Shown here: in pieces, positions 55,963 through 64,000 of the stretch
How positions within the stretch are numbered: the stretch's first letter is position 1
Layout: every line of letters begins with the position of its first letter
Source: Flavobacterium commune
GTDB lineage: Bacteria > Bacteroidota > Bacteroidia > Flavobacteriales > Flavobacteriaceae
Assembly (NCBI RefSeq): GCF_001857965.1
Contig: NZ_CP017774.1
Span: 3,162,001 to 3,226,000 of the forward strand
Length of the DNA stretch: 64,000 nt
Direction: 5' to 3'
The notes under the pieces: model-generated
The model's input: the letters and a program-made list of their open reading frames with translations, nothing else
The model's database searches: none
What the model was told of the DNA's origin: nothing
Position numbers and translations under genes: made by a program

Positions 55963-56904
55963 CTAAATCTTTAATTGTTGAATCATTTTTTCTAAGTTGA
56001 ATGATTCTTCTTCAATCCACATTTGATTTTGTATTAATTCATTTATTAGAATTAATTCTTTTTTTGAAAATATATCTATTGATAATCCAGATAATTTTTT
56101 TGACAAATCCCAATGACTGTAATGATAATCTATATATGTGCTTATTTTTTTATGAGGTTCATTGGGATACAAAAGAGTAATGTCTGTATTTCTCCCCCTA
56201 AGTTTTACTTTGATTCTTGAATAAATTTGCATTCCTGCTAAATCCCAATCGCAAGAGTAATAAATTGGCTTAGAAAGCTCTATTTCATCAATATCATCAA
56301 TTATTTTTAAATTATTTCCTCCCACATACCACATTTTAATTTGGGTGTTTTTAGCAATCCAAGGTTGTTTCATAAATGATTTGTTTTCACACAAAACAAT
56401 AGCTTTAGGATTAGGAATATCGACAACTAATCTCCATTGATTCTCTTTTTGGTCTAAAGGAAACTCTGTTATATCTAGAATTTTAAAAACAGCATTCCTA
56501 ATACTTGTTTTATTTTTTAAGTATTTTGATGTATCAAAAAATTCATTTGAGAAATCTTCTATGTTAGTTGGGTTACTCTTTAATTCTATTTTATTTTCTG
56601 CAATTAGCATTAATGTTTTTACATCTTCTAGGGTATAACTCTTTTTTGCATTAGTTTCAATTCCATTTTCTAAAAGAAAACTTTTAGCTTCTTCATATTG
56701 TATTTTAAAAGTCTCTTCATAGAATTTTTCAAAATCATCTGTAGCTATTATAATTTTTATATTATCTGATTTTCTGTCAAGAATACACTTGTCTTCCAAT
56801 AGATATTTTATATATGGGTGTTCCTGAATATTTGCTTTAGTCTTTTTAAAACGGTACAAATCATCAAGTGCCTTTAATTCTTTCCAAGTTACATTTTTAT
56901 TCAT
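55963..56904 (-). CDS. jetD: Wadjet JetD, Toprim-type nuclease subunit
   Basis: A 313-aa protein and the last gene of the operon. The C-terminal half is a Toprim domain like that of topoisomerase VI and Wadjet JetD: IVLCENKSF carries the general acid/metal Glu173 and YYSCDWDLAGMQIYSRI carries Asp219 and Asp221 of the DxD motif. The tail (WIEEESFNLEKM) resembles the C-terminal Glu-rich segment of JetD. The N-terminal part is the DUF3322-like arm. In known Wadjet systems JetD cuts circular plasmid DNA after the JetABC motor extrudes loops. Its start overlaps the jetC end by 8 nt. Catalytic residues appear intact, so activity is likely. Confidence 0.82.
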   Translation of the reverse strand: MNKNVTWKELKALDDLYRFKKTKANIQEHPYIKYLLEDKCILDRKSDNIKIIIATDDFEKFYEETFKIQYEEAKSFLLENGIETNAKKSYTLEDVKTLMLIAENKIELKSNPTNIEDFSNEFFDTSKYLKNKTSIRNAVFKILDITEFPLDQKENQWRLVVDIPNPKAIVLCENKSFMKQPWIAKNTQIKMWYVGGNNLKIIDDIDEIELSKPIYYSCDWDLAGMQIYSRIKVKLRGRNTDITLLYPNEPHKKISTYIDYHYSHWDLSKKLSGLSIDIFSKKELILINELIQNQMWIEEESFNLEKMIQQLKI

Positions 56905-59900
56905 CTCCAGAGTCCGAATTTATGTATTCATCAATATCCTGAAAAACTTCATTTGCAAAGATGCCAAATGGAGGAACATAAGAATCCATATCAGCCAGAT
57001 TATTTTCCTGCATAATATAAATATATTGCCCATCATCTGTAATTTTTCCTGCCGTTTCTATTGCCATAGTCAGAATTTGATATCTTTCTTTTTTTGCTAG
57101 TTCATGTAACATATCATAATTACTACCCAATCCTTCTGCTTCATCAATAGGCATTATTTTTAAACCTTTTTTATTTTTCTCTTCAATTAATGATAATCTT
57201 GCTAAGCATAATAAGGCATTTGCTGCATAGGTTTGACCATTACTTCCAGAATTAACCTCATCATTCTCTAGTTTTAAATCAAATTCCAAATCAAAATATG
57301 ATTTTGGATTCATTAAGTCTTGAGGTTCAACTTTGACACTACCTCCAAGTTGACGAAATGCTTTAATCATCATTTCATTTATATCAATTTCTTCTTTAAG
57401 TTCACTGAATAATCCTGTAAATGACATTTGAGTATTTAACTGTTTTCTAAAAGAAGATAACCAACTTTCTGGGTAGTAGAGTGATTTTTTAGAGGTTAAA
57501 GACGCTCTGTTTCCTCCTGTGATAATCTTGTTCTTCTTTTTCAGATACCCATCGATTTCATTAATTTTTGTTAAATAACCTGAATATACTTTAAAAACTT
57601 CATTAAATATGCTGCCTAAAATTTCGACTTTTCTAGAACCAATTTCCTGAATGTCATGTGTTAGTTTATTTAGTCTCTCTGTAATATTAAAAGAAATTAA
57701 GTCTTCATCAATTTTAGATGTTGGAAAAACTGTTGGGAGGAAATGATTTGCTAGTTGTCCGATAGTAACTGACTCATCATAAGGTAAGTCTTTAATTAAT
57801 ATTTTTAAGTTTTCCTCGTAAGCAATTTTTGCTTGTTCGGCTTTATAAACCAAAGAATTTTTTCCACCATCATTTGGATTACTAAACTCCTCATAATTCT
57901 CATCAAACTCGATTTTTGGATTAAATATTATCTCATTTAATAAAACAACTTCATTAAGTTCTTGATTTGCGAAACTAAGCACAGTTTCATTTTGGTCCTT
58001 ATTTTTTTCAAGATTTTTATAGGAGTTTTGAAGTGTATGTTTTAAGTTTAAAATAGCAATTTGACTGTCAATTATATTTGGATGTTTTTCAAGAAATAAT
58101 TTTATATCAAAATTCTTTTGTTTTAAATTATCTACTAGTTCTGATGATTGTTTGTTAGCCTCTATGATTTCCTTTTCAATAAATTCAATATCAATTATTA
58201 TATTGTTTTCAAAATGATTACTTTCTAGTTCTTTAATTTTATTATTGTATACCTCAATAATTGCTTTTTGATTTAAGGAATCATAATATTCTTTTTGAAT
58301 TAAATCATGCTGTTTTAGGACATTTTCTTTGTCTTCATATAATTGAATGTGTTTTTCGAAGTATTCTTGGTTAAGTACTTTAATGCTTTCGTCAATATTG
58401 AATTCAGCAAGTTCGGTTCGTCTTTTATATAACTCGATATGTAATTTAAGGCTACCAAATTCAAATAAGCTGTTTTTAAGGCTTTCTTTGTTTTGCTTTT
58501 CTGAAATAAGTTTTGCTAATTGTGTTTTGAGATTTTCTTTTAACGCTGACAGTGGTTTTGTTATTGAGTTAGGGTCGCTAACATTTAGAACCGGATTAGG
58601 TGAATACTCTATAAATTCATGAACACCATCAAGATTTAGCCAAAACCCATTGTCAGTTTTATCTTTTATTTTGGCATCGATATTATCAAATAATTCTTCG
58701 GGATTAGGGACATATCTATTACTATTTTTTTCAGAAGGTTTTACTTTACCATATTTTTGAAAATATACCAAGATACTCTCTGTAGTATGTGATACTGGAA
58801 AGTTTAAATTTTCTGTTGTCCATCTTAAAAGAGATTCTGGATTACTAACATCTGAAAATTTTGATAAGGAGTCTAGTTCTGTTATTTCTTTTTCTAGTTT
58901 TTTAATGTCACCATCGAATTGAATACTTTCTTTATCAAAATCAACTAACCAATTTGAAGCCTCAAATTTCTGGACAATATTATTTTTTACTAAATAATTT
59001 GTAAATAATTCAAGTTCTGACTTTGACTTTTCTTCTGTCTTTTGGAAATAATACCATTCTTTTACTTTTTCTATTTGATTTTCGTTTGCAAATAACCATT
59101 TTTCGACAACTTCAATACTAGCTTTAGATTGCTTTATATTTAAAAAGTTTTGTTCTAAATCTTCCTTAGCTTTATTCTCTTGATTTAGGCTATTAATTTT
59201 TTTCTTATTATCAAGTAGTTCTTTGAGGTCTTTTGTTTTTAATAGTATTGATTGAATTTCAACACACTGAATCTCATTTTCTTTATTGCTCAATTCTTCA
59301 GTGATTTTCTGTTGTTTTTCAATTACTTTTTTCTTTGAAGTATTCCAGAAATTATAGCGTTGAATTAAATAGTCTGTATAAATAGATTTGAAAGTCTTAT
59401 TCTTATCCAATATACTTTTTAATGAATTTTGTTTGTTATTAATTAATTCAATTTCTTCCAAATATCTTTTATGCTCGTGAAAATCATTATTGATGTTACT
59501 CACTTCTTCATTATATTTTCTCATAATGACATTTTGATCATCATCACCAAAAAGGAATTTTTTAAGATTTTCGGATTCTGTTTTAAAGCCCTTTCCTCTG
59601 GAGAATGATCTTAATATACCTGCATACGTTTTTAATGTTTCATCGTTTGTTAAATCTAGAGACAATATATCATTATTGTATAGGATTTGGTGATAAGTTC
59701 TTCTTTTAAAAGATTTTATTTGTGCTAATTCAACTTTATTAATAAGGTTGTTGAGCGTTTCCACTTTATTATTTATTAATAAATCTTTGTGAAATATAGG
59801 TCTGCTCAAAGGTATAATTGTATCCCAATCGTAACCATTTTGAATAATAAACATTTCGGCAACATTACTAGTACTTTCAATGTAAACTCCGATTACTATA

Positions 59901-60193
59901 TATAATTTTGGATTCACTTCAACATTTAAGAAAATATAACCTCTAGAAGATGATTTACCTTTGGAAGTCAATAGCATGCCTTTTACATCTCTATCTTTAT
60001 TTCCATCAGTTGCAGACTTAAATTCACTTGAACCAACCAAAATTAATTGAATCATATCTGCTATCATGCTCTTTCCGCTTCCACTTTCACCACTAAAATC
60101 GGTTCTATATGGATGAAATAAATAATCTGCATTAAAATGTTGTTTAATGCCAATAGTGGATAAACTAAAAATTCGTGGAAAATTATTCTGCAT
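56897..60193 (-). CDS. jetC: Wadjet JetC, SMC/MukB-like ATPase
   Basis: A 1098-aa SMC-type motor. The N-terminal ATPase lobe has Walker A GESGSGKS (residues 35-42), a long coiled-coil region with many Lys/Glu/Asn-rich heptads fills about 230-900 with an interruption near 470-560 that may be the hinge, and the C-terminal lobe has signature SGSNGQTYAANALL (about 975-990) and Walker B KIMPIDEAEG (Asp1017, Glu1018). The length matches JetC/MksB-type proteins. In Wadjet it extrudes DNA loops together with JetA and JetB. It overlaps jetB by 11 nt and jetD by 8 nt. Confidence 0.85.
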   Translation of the reverse strand: MQNNFPRIFSLSTIGIKQHFNADYLFHPYRTDFSGESGSGKSMIADMIQLILVGSSEFKSATDGNKDRDVKGMLLTSKGKSSSRGYIFLNVEVNPKLYIVIGVYIESTSNVAEMFIIQNGYDWDTIIPLSRPIFHKDLLINNKVETLNNLINKVELAQIKSFKRRTYHQILYNNDILSLDLTNDETLKTYAGILRSFSRGKGFKTESENLKKFLFGDDDQNVIMRKYNEEVSNINNDFHEHKRYLEEIELINNKQNSLKSILDKNKTFKSIYTDYLIQRYNFWNTSKKKVIEKQQKITEELSNKENEIQCVEIQSILLKTKDLKELLDNKKKINSLNQENKAKEDLEQNFLNIKQSKASIEVVEKWLFANENQIEKVKEWYYFQKTEEKSKSELELFTNYLVKNNIVQKFEASNWLVDFDKESIQFDGDIKKLEKEITELDSLSKFSDVSNPESLLRWTTENLNFPVSHTTESILVYFQKYGKVKPSEKNSNRYVPNPEELFDNIDAKIKDKTDNGFWLNLDGVHEFIEYSPNPVLNVSDPNSITKPLSALKENLKTQLAKLISEKQNKESLKNSLFEFGSLKLHIELYKRRTELAEFNIDESIKVLNQEYFEKHIQLYEDKENVLKQHDLIQKEYYDSLNQKAIIEVYNNKIKELESNHFENNIIIDIEFIEKEIIEANKQSSELVDNLKQKNFDIKLFLEKHPNIIDSQIAILNLKHTLQNSYKNLEKNKDQNETVLSFANQELNEVVLLNEIIFNPKIEFDENYEEFSNPNDGGKNSLVYKAEQAKIAYEENLKILIKDLPYDESVTIGQLANHFLPTVFPTSKIDEDLISFNITERLNKLTHDIQEIGSRKVEILGSIFNEVFKVYSGYLTKINEIDGYLKKKNKIITGGNRASLTSKKSLYYPESWLSSFRKQLNTQMSFTGLFSELKEEIDINEMMIKAFRQLGGSVKVEPQDLMNPKSYFDLEFDLKLENDEVNSGSNGQTYAANALLCLARLSLIEEKNKKGLKIMPIDEAEGLGSNYDMLHELAKKERYQILTMAIETAGKITDDGQYIYIMQENNLADMDSYVPPFGIFANEVFQDIDEYINSDSGDE

Positions 60194-60863
60194 CTTTCAT
60201 TTCTTTAATCAAATCATCTATTGTGTCAATTTGTGGTTGATAAGTCTCTCTAAGTCTCTCAAAAGAAGGCATCATCTTGAATTTGTTCTTTTCATTTTCA
60301 TCTTCCCATTTTAGCCAACCCAACTCACCGAATTTCGAAAATGATTTTTTTATCACATCTTCAAATTTTATATCATTAAAATCTGACCCCTTATCCGAAG
60401 AGTTATCATTAATTAACTTTCTAAGTGCTTTTTTTTCTTCTTCGTATTCCTCGAACAGAAGATTAATAAACTCAGAAACACTATCTAATTCAATATTACC
60501 GTCAAGTTTGTACATTTTTATGAAAAGCATTCCAATTATAATATATTCACTTTTTAAATAATCTTTAAAATCTGAGGAAACTTTGCTTTTGCTGTCCTCA
60601 TTAACGTTTAAATAGTAGTATTGATTAAATTCACTTCCTTCTTTTACTAAGATTAAATTGAAAAAATCTTTATAGTAATTTTTTAATGACTCAAAATTTT
60701 CATTCTCATTTAGAAAACGAAAAATATTTGCATCGTTAGGATATTCTCTTTGAATATGTGTGCCACTTCTTAGCATATAATCAAGTTTTGCAAAAACAGC
60801 CAGACTTTTCTTTTCATAGAGAAAACTGTACTTTTCTATTTTTTCTGAATTTTCATCTGCCAT
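60183..60863 (-). CDS. jetB: Wadjet JetB, MukE-like winged-helix subunit
   Basis: A 226-aa acidic protein in the slot and size range of JetB (DUF4194, related to MukE/MksE kite proteins). The pattern LRSGTHIQREYPNDANIFRFLNENENFESLKNYY followed by YYYLNVNEDS and a C-terminal winged helix (FGELGWLKWEDENEKNKFKMMPSFERL) fits that family. It should bind the JetA kleisin and the JetC heads. It overlaps jetA by 28 nt and jetC by 11 nt, so stoichiometry is probably set by coupled translation. The assignment leans on the operon context. Confidence 0.78.
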   Translation of the reverse strand: MADENSEKIEKYSFLYEKKSLAVFAKLDYMLRSGTHIQREYPNDANIFRFLNENENFESLKNYYKDFFNLILVKEGSEFNQYYYLNVNEDSKSKVSSDFKDYLKSEYIIIGMLFIKMYKLDGNIELDSVSEFINLLFEEYEEEKKALRKLINDNSSDKGSDFNDIKFEDVIKKSFSKFGELGWLKWEDENEKNKFKMMPSFERLRETYQPQIDTIDDLIKEMKDAE

Positions 60864-62155
60864 AACGCTATTCCTTTTTTTTCCGAATGATTAACTAAAT
60901 TTGGTTTAATTTCAATCTTATATTTTTGTTTGTTTCTTGTACATTTTCGTAAAATATTATGGGCAGTTTTAACGGCTATGATGATAGTATCTTTATCAAT
61001 TATCCTGAAAAATAATGGAGCGAAATCTAAAGACCCGCTTTCTTCTAATTCTTGAAATGCAATATCGGTCCAGGTCATTATTCTTTCTTTATCGTGCTTC
61101 CATTTCAGTGTTTTTTCGACTAACTCTTTTCGCTTAACAACATCAATTTGTCTTTTAACCACATCAATTGCAAGTTTTGGGCTTATTTCACGAATTGTTA
61201 AAACATTGAATTTAGGAAGGATTTCGACAGATTTTATTTTAAATTCTGAAAGATTGTTGGGCAACTGAATTCTTTTACTATTTCCTTCTCTTTTAATAAA
61301 GGATTTATCAAGCAAATGATTTATGAATTTGTTAGTTTTTCTATCGAAATCCTTTTTGTTAAAATCATAAATAAACTCTCGAATTCTTGGTTTTATTTTT
61401 TCAATTCGTTTACTAACCTGTTCTAATTGATTTCTTGAACTGTCATGAAAATTTTGAACTTTCTGGATGTTTTTAATAAAATTATATCCTTCATTTCTTT
61501 CCAAAATGCTTGTAAGCAGTTCATCAATATCGTATGATATTTGAAAAGCATTCTTGAGTTCGAATGCTTGTTCTTTAATTATTTCCAAACGAATTTGAAT
61601 TTCATTTAAAAGATTAATTATGTTATCGTCTTCCGATTTTATATTGGTTTTAAATTCACTAACTGATTCATTTACTTGTTGGTCTAATATTTCAATTTGT
61701 GAAATTAGTTCTGGCATTCTGATATCGAAATGGTCTTCAATCCATAGATTGAAATCATTGTTTTCTTCAATATTTTTTGTCAGACTGTGAAATAACTCAT
61801 CAAAAAAGCGTTTTATCTTAGCAGGGTTATATTTTTCGATTAATCGTTTCTCTATATTTTGGCAAAGCTCTAATCCGTATTTTTTGAATTGGTAGGTTCT
61901 TTTAGTTTCATTACGCCAAAGAAACGATTCTTGTAGCCTTAAAATTATGTTATTATTTCTGTTGTATTCTGTTCTTGAACTTTCATTGCCTTGGTCTTTG
62001 AAAACTTTATTAATGATAGCTACAATATTTTCTTCTGTGAACTCTTTATCTTTATACTTAGCATAAAGGGATATGAGAACTAATCCATCATTTTTTTCAG
62101 GGATTAATTTCTCATATTGATCTTTTGCTTCTCTATATAGATTAAAGGTTTCCAT
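60836..62155 (-). CDS. jetA: Wadjet JetA, MukF-like kleisin subunit
   Basis: A 439-aa protein matching JetA (DUF3375, MukF/MksF-like kleisin) in size and order. The N-terminal ~110 residues are winged-helix-like (FTEENIVAIINKVF; LQESFLWRNETKRTYQFKKYGLEL), 140-300 are a helical, coiled-coil segment, and the C-terminal part (LAIDVVKRQIDVVKRKELVEKTLKW onward) ends in a beta-rich domain. The kleisin would bridge the JetC heads. It is separated by 11 nt from the upstream zinc-hook ATPase gene, and its 3' end overlaps jetB. The family call rests partly on synteny. Confidence 0.78.
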   Translation of the reverse strand: METFNLYREAKDQYEKLIPEKNDGLVLISLYAKYKDKEFTEENIVAIINKVFKDQGNESSRTEYNRNNNIILRLQESFLWRNETKRTYQFKKYGLELCQNIEKRLIEKYNPAKIKRFFDELFHSLTKNIEENNDFNLWIEDHFDIRMPELISQIEILDQQVNESVSEFKTNIKSEDDNIINLLNEIQIRLEIIKEQAFELKNAFQISYDIDELLTSILERNEGYNFIKNIQKVQNFHDSSRNQLEQVSKRIEKIKPRIREFIYDFNKKDFDRKTNKFINHLLDKSFIKREGNSKRIQLPNNLSEFKIKSVEILPKFNVLTIREISPKLAIDVVKRQIDVVKRKELVEKTLKWKHDKERIMTWTDIAFQELEESGSLDFAPLFFRIIDKDTIIIAVKTAHNILRKCTRNKQKYKIEIKPNLVNHSEKKGIALWQMKIQKK

Positions 62156-62166
62156 CTGGTTAGTAT

Positions 62167-64000
62167 TTAAATATTCGCTTTCACCTTTCCAAAAGTTTCC
62201 AGCTCCATAAACTTGGATTTGAATAAATTTGAAGGAATTTTTTTCTTTAAAAGATTATGGAAATTTTCATCGTGTGTTGATAAAATTATTTGCTTTTGCT
62301 GATTCACCACAATACTTCTTAATAAATCTATAGTCGATAAAATGTTTATACTATCCATTGACTGAATAGGATCATCGACGAAAATACAATCAATAGAATT
62401 CCCTTTATCGTCTTTAGCATTTAGAGCTTTCGCTAAAAAAATACATAAACTTAAAATATTTAATTGAGCTTGACTGAAGTATAGATTAGGTATAATAAAG
62501 TTTTTATCCCCAACCTCTTTATATACGCAAACATTTAGTTTAGGTTTGTTGTCCTTAAAGTCAGGAATAAATTTCACTTTCTTATAGTCAGGGTGAGGAT
62601 CAATTCGTTTATATAAATCATTAATTAAATCTTCGTAAAAAAAGGATTTTATTTGCTTTTCTATAAGTAACGATACTTTTCCTATTTCTTCTTTTAACTT
62701 TTTATTGATCTTATCCTTTAATGATTTGCTAGTTTTTAAATCACTTTGTTTTTTCCTTTTTTCTTCAAATTTCAGAAAGGGTAATACATTTTCTTTTAGT
62801 TGGGATAATAAACTTAATTCTTTTACTTCATTTTGATACTCTGAAATCTTAATGTTATTAGATTTTTTTATATTGTTAATGGCTGTATTAAAGGCTTCTT
62901 GTTCAACTGTGGAGATATCTAAATCAATGTATTTTTTTGAATTTGTTTTATATATTTCAACTTCACGTGCTAATCTGTCTATTTTATCATTTAGTTCTTC
63001 TAATTCTTTTTTCACAGCATCTTCATTGGTACTGGCTAAATCATTTTCCTTAGCTTCAATCTCTATCTTTAACTTCTCAATCTTGGTCAAATATCCTTTC
63101 TGAATATTACTAAGGTTTACCAAGTCTTTGTTAATACGCTCTGATTCAATAGCATCATTGGGGTAATTCTCCAAAAAGAATTTTTTTATCTCATTAACAA
63201 TGTTATCATTAACAAGAGACTCTCGATCTTCTTTAAATAAATCTATCTTTTTGATTGTAATTTGAGATTGTTCCTCGTTATTTTTTATTTTATCTTTTAG
63301 TGAAGCTAAATCCAATTGATGCTTTTGTATTTCTTTGCTCAATTTGTCTAATTCCTCTTTAGCCCATTTACTATATTCTTCAATTGGTTTATTTGAAATT
63401 GAACTCCTTAGGTTTGATAATCTCTTTGATTCATTATCTATTTTAGTTTCAGAATCGATTATTGCCTGTTTAATATTGAGAACTTGGGTATTTAATTCCT
63501 GGATTTTTAACTCACTTTCAGAGATATCCTTTTTAATAAGTCCTGTCAGTTGTATAATCGTTTCATTTATATCTTCTGAAATACCACTAATAATTTTTTC
63601 TATCTCATTTTTTCTATTCAATAATGCATTCGATGTTTTAGATAGCAATTTATTATTTGCTACTTTATCAGCTAAATCAGTATAAGAATTATATTCTTGG
63701 GTACATAGAGGACAGGTATCTGTTTTTTTATCATTAATGATAGATAGACCCTTTGAAATAAAACTATCTAATTCAGCTTGGAAAATATCATTTTCAATAA
63801 TTTCTTTCTGAAGGGAATTTAGTTTTTTGTTTTCATCTTCAATTTTTTTCTTTAAATCATCGTGTTTTCGTAATTGTATAGAATACTTAACAAAGTTATT
63901 GTCGAACTCTGAAGGGAAGATTTTATTTTCAATATTTAGTAAAGCACTATTTAGCTCATTAACAAATAACTCAAGAGAAACTATGTTTTTAGAGTTCTTC
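62167..64000 (-). CDS. Rad50-like zinc-hook ATPase (5' end outside window)
   Basis: The frame is open from the right edge of the window to the stop at 62167, giving the C-terminal ~610 residues; the TTG at 63648 is only an internal codon. A zinc hook CPLC (63703-63714, in DTCPLCTQEY) sits between two coiled-coil arms. The C-terminal ATPase lobe shows YFSQAQLNILSLCIFLAKAL (signature-like), Walker B CIFVDDPIQSMD and the switch LSTHDENF. It belongs to the AAA_13/RecF-like SMC-type ATPases seen in RloC and in several defence systems; the protein ends right after the ATPase, so a C-terminal RloC-type nuclease is absent. Only 11 nt separate it from jetA, implying the same transcript. Confidence 0.85.
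   Translation of the reverse strand, partial: KNSKNIVSLELFVNELNSALLNIENKIFPSEFDNNFVKYSIQLRKHDDLKKKIEDENKKLNSLQKEIIENDIFQAELDSFISKGLSIINDKKTDTCPLCTQEYNSYTDLADKVANNKLLSKTSNALLNRKNEIEKIISGISEDINETIIQLTGLIKKDISESELKIQELNTQVLNIKQAIIDSETKIDNESKRLSNLRSSISNKPIEEYSKWAKEELDKLSKEIQKHQLDLASLKDKIKNNEEQSQITIKKIDLFKEDRESLVNDNIVNEIKKFFLENYPNDAIESERINKDLVNLSNIQKGYLTKIEKLKIEIEAKENDLASTNEDAVKKELEELNDKIDRLAREVEIYKTNSKKYIDLDISTVEQEAFNTAINNIKKSNNIKISEYQNEVKELSLLSQLKENVLPFLKFEEKRKKQSDLKTSKSLKDKINKKLKEEIGKVSLLIEKQIKSFFYEDLINDLYKRIDPHPDYKKVKFIPDFKDNKPKLNVCVYKEVGDKNFIIPNLYFSQAQLNILSLCIFLAKALNAKDDKGNSIDCIFVDDPIQSMDSINILSTIDLLRSIVVNQQKQIILSTHDENFHNLLKKKIPSNLFKSKFMELETFGKVKANI

Noticed and set aside
61483..62155. Reading the jet genes as a chromosomal MukBEF-type condensin
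   Set aside because: A Toprim nuclease gene overlaps the SMC gene, and the set lies in an accessory island beside an IS and another ATPase, which fits Wadjet better than housekeeping condensin.

Overview
The window is AT-rich DNA from a Bacteroidota bacterium, most likely Flavobacterium or a close relative. The support is several SusC/SusD pairs, hybrid two-component regulators with AraC output domains, short Cys-lipoprotein signals, a type IX secretion C-terminal domain, TAnnTTTG-type promoter candidates and weak ribosome binding sites.

Layout. (1) 1-2959: end of an RND efflux operon (permease C-terminal half plus a TolC-type outer membrane lipoprotein). (2) 3339-15564: a hybrid two-component regulator, then a small polysaccharide utilisation locus (PUL): SusC, SusD, an IPT/TIG surface lipoprotein and an alginate-lyase-fold enzyme, closed by two terminators. 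(3) 16482-39611: a large pectin PUL on the + strand: pectin methylesterase (CE8), polygalacturonase (GH28), acetylesterase-like hydrolase, SusC, SusD, a DUF4957/DUF5123-like surface protein, a second CE8, a rhamnogalacturonan lyase (PL11) with a sorting domain, a small lipoprotein, GH95, GH2 and GH43. (4) 39737-41330, minus strand: a degenerate M23-fold protein and a small lipoprotein; near-duplicate terminator hairpins bracket the M23-fold gene. (5) 41356-49482, minus strand: a second hybrid regulator and a CE8-GH95 operon. Together these could demethylate, deacetylate and cut homogalacturonan and rhamnogalacturonan I, import oligomers, and trim side chains in the periplasm.

From about 49.5 kb the character changes to an accessory island. 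It opens with truncated tRNA 3' ends on both strands and several terminator hairpins, which suggests repeated integration at tRNA genes. Next is a four-gene + strand cassette (unrecognised 252-aa protein, DUF5675-type protein, two holin-like membrane peptides) that looks like a lysis module without a phage, then a minus-strand pair (DUF6943-like protein and an unlisted 59-aa protein). A 1.2-kb gene-free stretch contains a series of long unrelated stem-loops, interrupted at its right side by an IS256-family element.

The right end (55963-64000, minus strand) is a Wadjet-type anti-plasmid operon, jetA-jetB-jetC-jetD, with overlapping genes. Only 11 nt upstream of jetA, in the same orientation, lies a Rad50-like ATPase with a CPLC zinc hook that runs off the window. 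This apparent five-gene arrangement and the stem-loop array are the most unusual things here.
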